Numbered from the stretch's first letter, positions 1 through 7,373 are shown. The stretch is 16,382 nucleotides of DNA from Promethearchaeota archaeon (GCA_030620005.1 JAUXAJ010000087.1:1-16382), one strand, 5' to 3'. Translations and numbers: made by a program. Notes: generated by a model from the letters alone, not told the origin.

Positions 1-104
1 ATTCCTAATTCACCGAAAACAGCTCGACAAGATTCGGGAATCGTGCCGAGTCTTACACTTTCTCCAAAGGCTTGACTTCCCGCTATTCCATCGGTAGAAT
101 TCAT
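1..104 (-). CDS. N-terminal fragment of an unrecognised protein, cut by the left edge
   Basis: An open frame starts at an ATG (bases 104-102) and runs off the window after about 34 codons without a stop. The start reads MNSTDGIAGSQAF and continues with a mix of small, charged and aromatic residues and a Cys, as a real soluble protein would. No signal peptide or membrane segment is visible. A purine-rich AAAAAAGGGAA lies directly before the ATG, and a TATA-like stretch lies about 50-65 bases upstream. It follows the Pelota-like gene on the same strand after a 220-base gap that holds a hairpin. I do not recognise the family from this little sequence. Confidence 0.5.
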   Translation of the reverse strand, partial: MNSTDGIAGSQAFGESVRLGTIPESCRAVFGELG

Positions 105-152
105 TTCCCTTTTTTGAAGTCGTTGGTTATCCGACCAAAGAAAATGAATGAA

Positions 153-170
153 TTATTTAAAATATATTTT
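153..170 (-). promoter_or_regulatory. TATA-like box for the left-edge gene
   Basis: On the minus strand this reads AAAATATATTTTAAAT, a good archaeal TATA element. Transcription would start roughly 25 bases further on, near base 130-137, giving a leader of about 30 bases before the ATG at 104. Seen by eye only; AT-rich background makes chance matches likely. Confidence 0.3.
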
Positions 171-218
171 GAAAGTTTTTAAAACAAGGGAGTGCGACAA
201 TTTAGTGAATTCTCTTCA

Positions 219-263
219 CGCTCAATTCATCACCTCCCTAAAGAGAAGGTGCTTTCTTGAGCG
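219..263. other. Hairpin with an embedded, near-perfect SD sequence
   Basis: The arms CGCTCAA (219-225) and TTGAGCG (257-263) pair over 7 bases. Inside a symmetric 5x5 internal loop, CACCT (231-235) pairs with AGGTG (247-251), closing an 11-base loop. Read on the minus strand, the second inner arm is part of GGGAGGTGAT, a near-perfect match to the archaeal anti-SD. The hairpin would therefore hide an SD. Seven bases after GGAGG is a 7-codon mini-ORF on the minus strand (TTG at 225 to TAA at 202). It lies in the gap between the Pelota-like gene and the left-edge gene, both on that strand. Function is unknown; a leader-type control element or a 3' end structure are the obvious options. Confidence 0.4.
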
Positions 264-325
264 GATATTGTAAAAAAAAATTAAGGATGGAGTTTTCTTG
301 AGTGATCATAATAAATTCTATAATT

Positions 326-1057
326 TTAATTGGTAAAGCAGATTAATCCCCCAAAGCTCTTTACTTTTATTCCCGCTTCGGATTCAGCATTGATGATTTT
401 AGTTTTAATTTCGTGATTTTTCGCGATCTGTAATATTCGATGAATTCTACTTTTTTGCCGGAAATTTTTGAGATATTCATCTGTAAGGAGGATATAATGA
501 GGTTTATTTTCATCCATTTTCCATTTCTTATCTATCTCTCTTTCAATTTCTCTCACCGTGTAAAGAATCTTAGAGTATTTATAGGGCTTGTTTATTAATT
601 CATTTAAATCTTCTAAAATTAACATCGCTTCTTGGTTTGATGTTTCTTTCACGGCATCTTTAAAAAGTTCTTGATTCACGAGATGAGATACATTTTTCAA
701 GGTTTTTGCTGATCCTATTATCTCATTAAATACAATCTTGTTCTTGAACATCCATGAATGATGTTTTTCCACGTGAGAAATGAATTCTTTTGAGTATTCT
801 TCCTTAGGAGGAGATACAATCAAGACACTTTTCATGCCTTCTCTAATAATTGGTCTTAATTTATTTACAATCTCTTCATGAAAATGATAAACTTGCTTGT
901 TATCTTGATATTTTCTTTTTCTTCCCCGCTTTATAACACACTCTTGTTTTACAATTTCGCTGAAAACTCTCCAGAATACGGCGCTGTCATCGTGCAATCC
1001 GATAAGTAATGCAACAGGATGACCTCGCTTCACTCGTCTTGTTCTCTTCTTCGGCAT
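326..1057 (-). CDS. Pelota/eRF1-like protein, domains 2 and 3 only
   Basis: 243 residues from the ATG at 1057; a TTG at 1084 would add nine residues but has no better SD. After a very basic tail (MPKKRTRRVKRGH), residues about 14-150 follow the central Pelota/eRF1 domain: a first strand (PVALLIGLHDD), a basic KRGRKRK loop, a helix, then the strand SVLIVSPP and the FNEIIGSAKTLKNVSHLV segment that corresponds to the 'SGHKYSLKEAL' region of Pelota. Residues about 150-243 match domain 3: HYILLTDEYL and a closing NAESEAGIKVKSFGGLICF like the 'SEHVSGEQL..LTGVAAILRF' end. The Sm-like domain 1 of Pelota (mRNA/A-site binding) is absent, and there is no GGQ. Pelota rescues stalled ribosomes with an aEF1A/ABCE1-type partner. 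This short form may bind ribosomes but cannot be a standard Dom34 or a release factor. The exact role is unknown. Confidence 0.65.
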   Translation of the reverse strand: MPKKRTRRVKRGHPVALLIGLHDDSAVFWRVFSEIVKQECVIKRGRKRKYQDNKQVYHFHEEIVNKLRPIIREGMKSVLIVSPPKEEYSKEFISHVEKHHSWMFKNKIVFNEIIGSAKTLKNVSHLVNQELFKDAVKETSNQEAMLILEDLNELINKPYKYSKILYTVREIEREIDKKWKMDENKPHYILLTDEYLKNFRQKSRIHRILQIAKNHEIKTKIINAESEAGIKVKSFGGLICFTN

Positions 1058-1082
1058 GCAATTTCCCAGCAATCCATGTTTC

Positions 1083-1099
1083 AAAATTTTATAATTTTT
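1083..1099 (-). promoter_or_regulatory. TATA-like box of the Pelota-like gene
   Basis: The minus strand reads AAAAATTATAAAATTTT, centred about 35 bases before the ATG at 1057. That places transcription start roughly 5-10 bases before the ATG, so the message would be nearly leaderless, which fits the lack of a strong SD. Confidence 0.3.
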
Positions 1100-1160
1100 G
1101 CTCCCAAAATTCCATAGAGACGCAATTTCTCACATGGATGCTTGAATTGTTTCATTGAAT

Positions 1161-1991
1161 TTATTGTGTTTGATTTTTTTTTTCCAAGAAAATATTAAAA
1201 AAGTAATAGGTAATAAATATTGCTACTAACACTATTAGAATAATCAATAGAACGTTATTAAAGAATGTTGCTTGTTCTTCAATTTCTGTTAATGGAATCT
1301 CATTAAAATCAATAGGAGGTTTGATTCCTAAAGAAAACCCTAAAAAAGAATAGAAAAACGCTCTTGGTACGGAGCCAATTAGCGTACCTAATGTATATTT
1401 GCGGGGCGGCATATCTACTAATCCGCAACTGTAACTCACTATATCGAATGAAATAAAAGGCAAACTTCTCATAACTACGATAAATCCCCATCCATATTTT
1501 TCGATCAATTCGTCTATGTTATCTAGCATGGATTTTCCTACGAACTTTTCAGCTAGCGGTCGTCCTCCTTTCTTGCTGATATAAAAGCACAATATTGCGG
1601 CGACCATAGACCCTATTATTCCCAAGATGCCTCCGATCCAAAACCCCCATATCATTCCAGCTGCTAATAGTACAATTTCGCTAGGGATTGGAACTAGTAG
1701 GCCTTGCACAGCCATGATTACCAAGAAAAGAAAAATTCCAATAAAGCCTAATAAATAGATAGGGTTTACAAACCATTCTACTACAAGCCTATAAAGAAAA
1801 GTTTCATCGACGAAATAAATATAATACAACAAATATAGCGAAATTACGATTAATGCTACGAAAAGTACGATATATAATATTGTTTTCTTGTCAAAGTTCG
1901 AGAAATCAAATAGATTTTTTAGATAATTTTTTAATTTTACCGAAAATGGTTCTTTCTCCTTTTTTTTTGAATCTTCTTCCTTATTTACCAT
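1161..1991 (-). CDS. DedA/VTT-domain (SNARE-associated, TVP38/TMEM64-like) membrane protein
   Basis: 276 residues from the ATG at 1991 (an in-frame TTG at 2000 is less likely). The N-terminus is hydrophilic and Lys-rich (residues 1-35). Hydrophobic segments follow at about 38-60, 77-97, 105-138, 168-190, 199-222 and 246-267. Family hallmarks are the re-entrant motif VPIPSEIVLLAAGMIWG (about 100-116), the GGRPLAEKF loop, and the second half R-S-L-P-F-I-S-F-D then GxxxxPRAFFYSFLG (about 175-217) with its conserved Arg residues. DedA/VTT proteins are polytopic membrane proteins; some family members are linked to lipid scrambling or undecaprenyl-phosphate recycling, and others to membrane homeostasis. 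The substrate here cannot be told. It is divergent to the glycerophosphodiesterase gene across about 105 bases, so a shared link to lipid metabolism is possible. Confidence 0.85.
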   Translation of the reverse strand: MVNKEEDSKKKEKEPFSVKLKNYLKNLFDFSNFDKKTILYIVLFVALIVISLYLLYYIYFVDETFLYRLVVEWFVNPIYLLGFIGIFLFLVIMAVQGLLVPIPSEIVLLAAGMIWGFWIGGILGIIGSMVAAILCFYISKKGGRPLAEKFVGKSMLDNIDELIEKYGWGFIVVMRSLPFISFDIVSYSCGLVDMPPRKYTLGTLIGSVPRAFFYSFLGFSLGIKPPIDFNEIPLTEIEEQATFFNNVLLIILIVLVAIFITYYFFNIFLEKKNQTQ

Positions 1992-2008
1992 CTTTATCAA
2001 AATTTTAA

Positions 2009-2019
2009 GTTATTTAAAG
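2009..2019 (-). promoter_or_regulatory. TATA-like box of the DedA/VTT gene
   Basis: The minus strand reads CTTTAAATAAC, centred about 23 bases before the ATG at 1991. This predicts transcription starting at or next to the start codon (leaderless), in line with the absence of an SD. A second AT-rich element at 2030-2040 (AATTTAAATTT) could serve the opposite, plus-strand gene. Confidence 0.35.
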
Positions 2020-2096
2020 TAATTAATGTAATTTAAATTTCAATAAAAATTATTTTTTTTATCAGATATTTGAAAATTTGCAATATCACTAAATTC

Positions 2097-2840
2097 ATGA
2101 TAAATAAACCTTATATTTTTGGACACAGAGGCGCAATGGGTTATTGTATTGAAAATACCTTAGAATCCTTTAAAAGAGCCATTAAAATTGGGGTTGGCAT
2201 TGAAACCGATGTGAGATTAACCAAGGATGGAAAATTAGTTTGCTTTCATGATCCGAGCTTTAAAGTTAAGGCAGAACGATATAGTATAAATAGAATTTCA
2301 CTAGATGACCTAAAAAAAATTAAATTTGAAGATAATAGGAAAGTTCCCACGATAGAAGAAGTGTTTAAAACGTTTAAAAGTGAAAAATACGATTTAAGAT
2401 ATAGTTGTGACATCGGAAATAGGAAAGCAGGTATGGAACTCATTATTATTGCTCGTGAATTTGCCATATTAGAGAAAATTGAAATTACTGATATGAGAAT
2501 GAATGTACTTTCAAGTTTAAGAAAAAACGATAAAGACGTGAGATTAATTCATACAATCCCTTTAAATGTAAAAAAAGTCAATAATAAAACAATTAATTTT
2601 GAAAAACTTCGAGATCTTAATATTAACGCTCTTAATTTGAAAAATGGAAGGAACACCGAAGAAAACTTTAAAATTTTAGTTGATAATGGATTTAAAACCT
2701 ATGTTTGGGGCGTCAACAGGAGGCTATACATGAAAAAAGTCTTAAACATGAAATATAAAGGACAATCCATAGATGCTGTTTATAGCGATTTTCCCGATAT
2801 CCTTTTAAAGATGAGAGAACAATTAATTAATAAAAATTAA
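2097..2840 (+). CDS. Glycerophosphodiester phosphodiesterase (GDPD family)
   Basis: 247 residues from the ATG at 2097; a TTG at 2070 is in frame but would put nine extra residues ahead of the usual family start. It hydrolyses glycerophosphodiesters to sn-glycerol phosphate and an alcohol, using a TIM barrel and a divalent metal. Visible catalytic signature: FGHRG (His10, Arg11), ENTLESF (Glu19-Asn20), IETDVRLTKDG (Glu36, Asp38) and CFHD (His51). The usual later E-x-K appears as CDIGNRK, and the C-terminal VWGVN matches the family's W-T-V-N strand. There is no signal peptide, so it is probably cytosolic. Length is normal for the family. A small ORF follows 18 bases after the stop with its own SD, probably in the same transcript. 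It may recycle lipid head groups; archaeal lipids carry glycerol-1-phosphate, so the natural substrate is open. Confidence 0.88.
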   Translation: MINKPYIFGHRGAMGYCIENTLESFKRAIKIGVGIETDVRLTKDGKLVCFHDPSFKVKAERYSINRISLDDLKKIKFEDNRKVPTIEEVFKTFKSEKYDLRYSCDIGNRKAGMELIIIAREFAILEKIEITDMRMNVLSSLRKNDKDVRLIHTIPLNVKKVNNKTINFEKLRDLNINALNLKNGRNTEENFKILVDNGFKTYVWGVNRRLYMKKVLNMKYKGQSIDAVYSDFPDILLKMREQLINKN

Positions 2841-2858
2841 ATCTAATGAGGATAGAAA

Positions 2859-2981
2859 ATGAATTTAAAAGAATTAATCGTCGCAAAATTGTTAATATTT
2901 GTTATCATTTCATGGATTAACTTCCATTATGCATTAACATCATCTTTAATCGTTAACGAAACATTTACTCTTACGATGTAG
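2859..2981 (+). CDS. 40-residue signal-peptide-like small ORF, possibly the start of a broken gene
   Basis: ATG at 2859 is preceded by GAGGA at 2848-2852 with a 6-base gap, one of the clearer SD/start pairs in the window. The 40-residue product has a short charged start (MNLKELIVAK), a hydrophobic core (LLIFVIISW) and a polar tail (HYALTSS), as in a signal peptide or single membrane anchor. The TAG stop at 2979 comes just where another frame opens: from 2972 that frame reads YDVEQPEAEEEI, then two stops, then REEELAEKTIEIE up to a stop at 3092. This suggests a secreted or anchored acidic protein broken by a frameshift and two stops. It could equally be a genuine small membrane peptide. It follows the glycerophosphodiesterase gene closely. 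Confidence 0.5.
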   Translation: MNLKELIVAKLLIFVIISWINFHYALTSSLIVNETFTLTM

Positions 2982-3094
2982 AACAACCCGAAGCTGAGGA
3001 AGAAATTTGTTGAGCTTAAAGAGAAGAAGAATTAGCAGAAAAAACTATTGAGATAGAGGGTTGTTCATATTTTTTGAAATCTTCTACAAAGTAA
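2972..3094 (+). pseudogene. Acidic coding remnant continuing the small ORF in another frame
   Basis: This frame reads YDVEQPEAEEEIC, a stop, Ala, a stop, then REEELAEKTIEIEGCSYFLK and ends at TAA 3092-3094. The run of Glu and Ala codons is typical of an acidic linker or coiled segment. It overlaps the last codons of the upstream signal-peptide ORF, as expected if one gene was broken by an indel near 2972-2980 and then collected stops at 3011 and 3017. There is no recognisable domain, and the case rests on composition alone. Confidence 0.25.
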
Positions 3095-3112
3095 TTCTTT
3101 GAGAGAAGAGAG

Positions 3113-3121
3113 TTTAAATTA
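3113..3121 (+). promoter_or_regulatory. TATA-like box of the M1 aminopeptidase (leaderless start)
   Basis: TTTAAATTA is centred about 27 bases before the ATG at 3144, so transcription would start at or beside the A of the ATG. No SD precedes this start, as expected for a leaderless archaeal message. Confidence 0.4.
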
Positions 3122-3143
3122 AAAAAAAGATTAATAAATAATC

Positions 3144-3938
3144 ATGTTAATAGTTAACAATTATAAAATTCACTTAGAGATTGACCTTGATAAAACAATT
3201 TTTTCAGGAGCAACCGAAATCAAGATTAATACAGAAAATCCTATTGAAACAGTTGTTTTAAATGCAGAAGAACTAGAGATTAAAAGTTGTAAAGTTAAAA
3301 TGAATGGAAATTCCGTTGAATGCTCGTTCTCCTTAAATTCAGAGAAACAAGAACTCGTTATTACTATTCCTGAAAAAATGAAAAATGATATAATAATAGC
3401 AATTAACTATACAGGAAAATATCATGACGATTTAGGTGGCTTATACCGCAGTAAATATAAATATGGAGGGCAAGAAAAGTTCGTTGCTTCAACTCAATTC
3501 GAAGAATCTTACGCTCGCCGGGCATTTCCCTGTTTTGACCATCCATCTATGAAAGCTACATTTGATGTTGAGTATGTAATAGATGAAAATTTGATCGGAA
3601 TTGGTAATACTCCCATTCTTGAAGAGAAAAAATTTGATGACAATAAAAAATTAATACGGTTCGAACAAACGCCTAAAATGTGTACATATCTTCTATATTT
3701 CGGCGTTGGAGAATTTGAAATAGTTGAAGACTCGTCCGAAGGGCATCTTGTTCGCGTGGTTACAACACAAGGTAAAGCGAAATATGGTAAATTTGCGATA
3801 GACATCGCACAAAAATCCCTAAGTTTTTGCGAAGAATACACTGGTCTTAAATATCCCATTTCAAAATGCGATTTGATTGGAGTCCCTGATTTCCAATTCG
3901 GAGCTATATTAAATTCCAATTCGGAATTATTTGGCTAA
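3144..3938 (+). CDS. M1 family aminopeptidase, N-terminal part (broken at the GAMEN motif)
   Basis: 264 codons from ATG 3144, leaderless. It is the N-terminal beta-sandwich of a gluzincin aminopeptidase of the tricorn-interacting-factor F2/F3 or aminopeptidase N group. Seen: the start of the family (YKIHLEIDLDKTIFSGATEIKI), GGLYRSKY (about 99-105), TQFE followed by ARRAFPCFDHPSMKATFDV (about 117-143, the PCFDEP signature with His in place of Glu), and YLLYFGVGEFE. The frame then reaches VPDFQFGA, the beginning of the GAMEN substrate-binding motif, but continues ILNSNSELFG and stops at TAA 3936-3938. The catalytic half follows in another frame. On its own this fragment lacks zinc ligands and cannot be an active peptidase. 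Whether the break is real, recoded or a sequence error cannot be told here. Confidence 0.85.
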   Translation: MLIVNNYKIHLEIDLDKTIFSGATEIKINTENPIETVVLNAEELEIKSCKVKMNGNSVECSFSLNSEKQELVITIPEKMKNDIIIAINYTGKYHDDLGGLYRSKYKYGGQEKFVASTQFEESYARRAFPCFDHPSMKATFDVEYVIDENLIGIGNTPILEEKKFDDNKKLIRFEQTPKMCTYLLYFGVGEFEIVEDSSEGHLVRVVTTQGKAKYGKFAIDIAQKSLSFCEEYTGLKYPISKCDLIGVPDFQFGAILNSNSELFG

Positions 3939-3939
3939 G
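3891..3939 (+). repeat. Imperfect local duplication that splits the M1 gene
   Basis: TTCCAATTCGGA occurs at 3891-3902 and again at 3914-3925, 23 bases apart. In intact M1 enzymes the Phe codon of F-x-F-G-A-M-E-N and the Glu codon are 18 bases apart. Here the matching Phe codon (3891) and GAG (3940) are 49 bases apart, so 31 extra bases are present. Because 31 is not a multiple of three, the two halves lie in different frames. The extra sequence includes a second copy of the repeat, which points to slippage or template switching as the cause. Confidence 0.7.
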
Positions 3940-5649
3940 GAGAATTATGGGGCTATAGCTTTTCGAGAGACAATATTACTCTTTTATCCTGAACTTACAT
4001 CAACATTCATTCGATTAATGATTGTAGGCGTGGTCGCTCACGAGGTGTCTCATTTTTGGTTTGGTGATTTAGTAAGCCCTACTGATTGGAAGGATATTTG
4101 GCTTAACGAATCTTTTGCTTCCTACTTCACATTTGCAATTCCAGATCATTATTTTCCAGATTGGCATGCGTGGGAATTTTTTGTTTATAGATATCACATG
4201 GTAGCATTGGGAAGAGATAGTTTAATTGAAACTTTTCCAGTAGAATTACCAGGTGGCGAAGAAGATTTTATAAATCCCGCAAAAGCTTCAATAGTCTATA
4301 ATAAAGGAGCCTGCATCTTGAGGATGTTGCAAGGATATTTAGGCGAAGAACTATTTAAAAAAGGCATTAATCATTTCTTAAAAAAATTTGAATTTTCTTG
4401 CGCTACTACAAAGCAGTATTGGACAGAATTTGAAGAAGCTACGGAAGAACCAATAGAAAAATTTGCCAAGAGTTGGATTAATCAACCGGGTTATCCCATA
4501 GTCAATGTGAAAAGAAATAACAATGAACTGACGCTTACGCAAGAACTCTTCACATATTTTCCTCATGATTCTAACCTTTCGTGGTTTATTCCGATTAACA
4601 TAATTATTTTCCTCAATAACGGTGAAACGCGTGTTATAAAGACTATAATGGAAGAAAAGACGAAAATCATAACAATCCCAGCAGAAACAAAGGTTTTCAA
4701 GTTAAATTATGAACAGACTGGATTTTATCGCGTGAAATATGAAAAAGCGGTTTCAACTGATCTAGGTCAATTAATCAGTACTAAACAATTATCACCCTTA
4801 GATCGATATGGTGTAGAAAATGATTTATACGCACTGGTAAAACGGGGAGATTACTCGATTTCAGACTACTTAGAATATCTTAGAAAATATATCCTTTCAG
4901 AAGATGTATATCTCCCTTTAATGAGTATTTTATCGAATTTAATGCACGCCTATTCAATTATTAACGCTAAAAGAAAGGAAATCAGCGAAGTGGGAGTAAA
5001 ATTGATCGCAGCTTTTACTGATAAAAATGGGTTCGAACCAAAAGAAAGCGATGAATTTCACCTTGCTTTGATTCGAGAATCTATTTTATGGATTGGTTTT
5101 TCTTTAGGATATCAACCAGCCATAGAAATAGGAAAGAAATGTTTTCAAGACCTCTTAAGTGGAAAAGATGTGCATCCAGACATTCTTTCAAGCGTATTAA
5201 AAATAGGCGCAGCGAGCAACGATGAAGCAACTAATTACTTTTTAAGAAAAGTCTTGGCACCAGAGACGCCAGAAGTTGAAAAGTTATATATTTTGCAAGC
5301 ATTAGGTTGTTTTAAAGAAAAAAAGAAGATCTTAGACGCGTTGAGACTAACCCTCAAGCAAGTCCCAGCTCAAAGCCGTAGCTATGTATATGATGGACTC
5401 GGCCAAAATCCAGATGCTATTGAATATTTATGGTCATGGTTTCAAAAAAATCAGAAGAAATTAGAGAAAGAGAGCCATCATAATTACGCACGAGCCATAG
5501 CAAGCCTAATCCCTAGAGGAGGATTGGGAAAAGAAGCTGAAGTTAAGCAATTTTTCGAAGAACATCTTAAAAAGACGGATTTAGCAAAAGACACGATAAA
5601 AATGGTGCTTGAACAGTTAGAAGTTAATTCGAGGCTTAGAAATACTTAA
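3931..5649 (+). CDS. M1 family aminopeptidase, catalytic and C-terminal part
   Basis: 572 codons from a nominal TTG at 3931; the first residues complete the GAMEN motif as KENYGAIAF. The zinc site is intact: HEVSH (37-41) and Glu60 after exactly 18 residues, in AHEVSHFWFGDLV and WLNESFA. The transition-state Tyr is in SIVYNKGACILRMLQ. The remainder (about residues 190-572) is the helical ERAP1-like C-terminal domain that closes the active site. It trims N-terminal residues from peptides, typically downstream of the proteasome, in the cytosol. The TTG has no SD and is only where the open frame can be entered; in an ancestral gene the frame joined 3144-3905. No further stop or shift is seen over 1.7 kb, so the break is recent, tolerated, recoded or an assembly error. 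Joined, the protein would be about 825 residues, close to the usual M1 size. Confidence 0.85.
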   Translation: MAKENYGAIAFRETILLFYPELTSTFIRLMIVGVVAHEVSHFWFGDLVSPTDWKDIWLNESFASYFTFAIPDHYFPDWHAWEFFVYRYHMVALGRDSLIETFPVELPGGEEDFINPAKASIVYNKGACILRMLQGYLGEELFKKGINHFLKKFEFSCATTKQYWTEFEEATEEPIEKFAKSWINQPGYPIVNVKRNNNELTLTQELFTYFPHDSNLSWFIPINIIIFLNNGETRVIKTIMEEKTKIITIPAETKVFKLNYEQTGFYRVKYEKAVSTDLGQLISTKQLSPLDRYGVENDLYALVKRGDYSISDYLEYLRKYILSEDVYLPLMSILSNLMHAYSIINAKRKEISEVGVKLIAAFTDKNGFEPKESDEFHLALIRESILWIGFSLGYQPAIEIGKKCFQDLLSGKDVHPDILSSVLKIGAASNDEATNYFLRKVLAPETPEVEKLYILQALGCFKEKKKILDALRLTLKQVPAQSRSYVYDGLGQNPDAIEYLWSWFQKNQKKLEKESHHNYARAIASLIPRGGLGKEAEVKQFFEEHLKKTDLAKDTIKMVLEQLEVNSRLRNT

Positions 5650-5678
5650 TAAAACGAATCTTTCATGTTCACCATGGT

Positions 5679-5690
5679 AAAAAAAAAAAA
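5679..5690 (-). terminator. Oligo-T terminator of the serine hydrolase gene
   Basis: Twelve A residues on the plus strand give a T12 run on the minus strand, about 80 bases beyond the stop of the minus-strand hydrolase gene. Archaeal RNA polymerase ends transcripts at such T runs. Confidence 0.4.
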
Positions 5691-5696
5691 TATTAC

Positions 5697-5704
5697 TTTT
5701 TTTT
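5697..5704 (+). terminator. Oligo-T terminator of the M1 gene
   Basis: A T8 run lies 48 bases after the M1 stop codon, in the gap between two converging genes. Together with the opposite T12 run it forms a two-way stop. Confidence 0.45.
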
Positions 5705-5771
5705 ATAAAGCATTAAATCTTCGGGTGCTTAGAATCGTTAACAATTCTATCTTAAATTCTTACTTTCATTT

Positions 5772-7175
5772 TTATACTTTATGCCAGTAGTAACGTTCGC
5801 CAGTTACATGAACTTTGCCCGTTTGCTCATCAATAAAAAATTGAACATTTACTCTTTGGCCCGGAAACGCAATAGGTACGTAAAATTTCAATTCGTCCAG
5901 ATTTTCCACGGCAAGTGGCAATTCCATAGGTGAGGATCCAGGAATGGGTGGTTGTATTTTAAAAAAAAGAATCCCATCTTTAAGGGTAACCTCACCCGGC
6001 ATAAGACCATTATATAATAGATATTTACCTGTTAATTGTTCTAACTTCTTTTGAACGACTAATAATGGAATAGCTTGGTTGATGTCTTTTCCTAGAAGTA
6101 ATGCTAGGATTCCCTTTGTAAGTGCTCCTAAAACTGGACCAGGTTCCCTATTGACCCCCATTACCACGCCCATTTTTTGTTCTGGAAGCATCGCACACAT
6201 TCCTGAAGATGTGGTAATATTACCTCCATGATGAATGAACTTAGTTCCAAAGAACTCTTCACACATCCACGCATAACCATATCCACCCTTATCAGTCATT
6301 AGATAGGAAGTTTCATCTGGAATCTTGATATGCTGAGTCCACATTTGATCTATTGAGGTTTTTTGAAGCACTTGGTTACCATTGAAAGAACCACCATTCA
6401 TATAAGCTTTCATGTAATTCATCATTTCATTCACAGAGCTCAATAAACCTCCAGGAGGATATAAAAACGCATCGAACGGAGGCATGAAGCCCTTGATCGG
6501 TGAATCGGGACCTTCTTGAATGTAACCCGTAATTTTATTCTCGGCTTTTTCAAAATCCTCTTTTGAAAAAAGAGATCTATTCATTCCTAAAGGCTTAAGG
6601 ATGTTCTCTTTAATATATTCTTCGTAAGTCATGTTGGAGACTTCTTCTATGATTAATCCAAGCAAAGTATACATGTCATTATTGTAAAAGAAATTCTTTC
6701 CCGGTTCAGAAAAGATTTCCTTCACCGCTCCATTAATGTTAATCATAAAATCTTTTTTACTACTCATTGGAAATGACGGATCAATGACTCCAAGACCTCG
6801 AGTTATTGCCATGACAGCACCATTCAGAGCTGGAAGGCCAGATGAATGCGATAGAGCGTGATGGATTTTAATTGGATCCTTTCTTGAACCCAATTTAAAA
6901 TTTAAATATTTTTTTAAAGGATCATTAAGGTCGATCTTTCCTTGCTCTACAAGTTGCATGATCGCCATAGCAGTAAAAGATTTAGTTGTTGATCCAATCC
7001 CATAGAGAGTATCTGCTGTCATTGGGAGGTTCTTTTCCATGTTTCTCGCACCATAGCCGCTTGCGTACGCAACTTCTCCGTTTTCAATGATTCCTACGCA
7101 TAAACCAGGTATTTTAACTTGTTTCATGACTGAAACTAATAAGTTATCAATCATTTCGGTTACTTTTTTTCTCAC
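5772..7175 (-). CDS. Serine hydrolase of the beta-lactamase (class C)/DD-peptidase family
   Basis: 467 residues from GTG 7175, which has AAGGT about 8 bases upstream; ATG at 7154 is an alternative. All three motifs of the fold are present: S62-T-T-K65 (GIGSTTKSFTAM, nucleophile Ser and general-base Lys), Y164-N-N166 (FFYNNDMY) and H315-H-G317 (FIHHGGN). Residues about 1-370 are the catalytic domain. About 375-467 (from LEQLTGKYLLYNG) is a small C-terminal beta domain often found in this group. No signal peptide is seen, so it is likely cytosolic. Family members hydrolyse beta-lactams, D-Ala-D-Ala ends, D-amino-acid amides or esters; archaeal ones are more likely peptidases or esterases. The divergent neighbour is a DppA-type D-aminopeptidase, which favours a role with D-amino-acid peptides. 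That link is inference. Confidence 0.85.
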   Translation of the reverse strand: MRKKVTEMIDNLLVSVMKQVKIPGLCVGIIENGEVAYASGYGARNMEKNLPMTADTLYGIGSTTKSFTAMAIMQLVEQGKIDLNDPLKKYLNFKLGSRKDPIKIHHALSHSSGLPALNGAVMAITRGLGVIDPSFPMSSKKDFMININGAVKEIFSEPGKNFFYNNDMYTLLGLIIEEVSNMTYEEYIKENILKPLGMNRSLFSKEDFEKAENKITGYIQEGPDSPIKGFMPPFDAFLYPPGGLLSSVNEMMNYMKAYMNGGSFNGNQVLQKTSIDQMWTQHIKIPDETSYLMTDKGGYGYAWMCEEFFGTKFIHHGGNITTSSGMCAMLPEQKMGVVMGVNREPGPVLGALTKGILALLLGKDINQAIPLLVVQKKLEQLTGKYLLYNGLMPGEVTLKDGILFFKIQPPIPGSSPMELPLAVENLDELKFYVPIAFPGQRVNVQFFIDEQTGKVHVTGERYYWHKV

Positions 7176-7210
7176 TTGAATTACCTTTTTAAGATTTTTT
7201 TAGTAGTTGT

Positions 7211-7222
7211 AATTTATTTAAT
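7211..7222 (-). promoter_or_regulatory. TATA-like box of the serine hydrolase gene
   Basis: The minus strand reads ATTAAATAAATT about 40 bases before the GTG start, which would give a leader of roughly 15 bases containing the AAGGT SD. The 257-base gap between this gene and the divergent M55 gene holds no other gene; it is AT-rich promoter sequence. Confidence 0.3.
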
Positions 7223-7373
7223 CACTTACACTTATAATGTTTTTTCTTTATTCATTTACTCTGAGATGAAAAAAGGAATTATATTAAAGAAGAATCTTTA
7301 AATGAGTTAATAAATATTTTAATAAAATTGATAATCAAGTTCTCATTTTCATATTTTAACTAAAATTTTCTTA

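Noticed and set aside
3509..3919. 136-codon minus-strand frame inside the M1 N-terminal part
   Set aside because: It is the shadow of a strongly recognisable M1 domain on the other strand.
3933..3939. Programmed +1 frameshift at GGC-TAA-G as the definite explanation for the split M1 gene
   Set aside because: No known slippery codon or stimulating structure is evident, and the 12-base repeat with 31 extra bases points more simply to an insertion. Kept only as an option in the finding.
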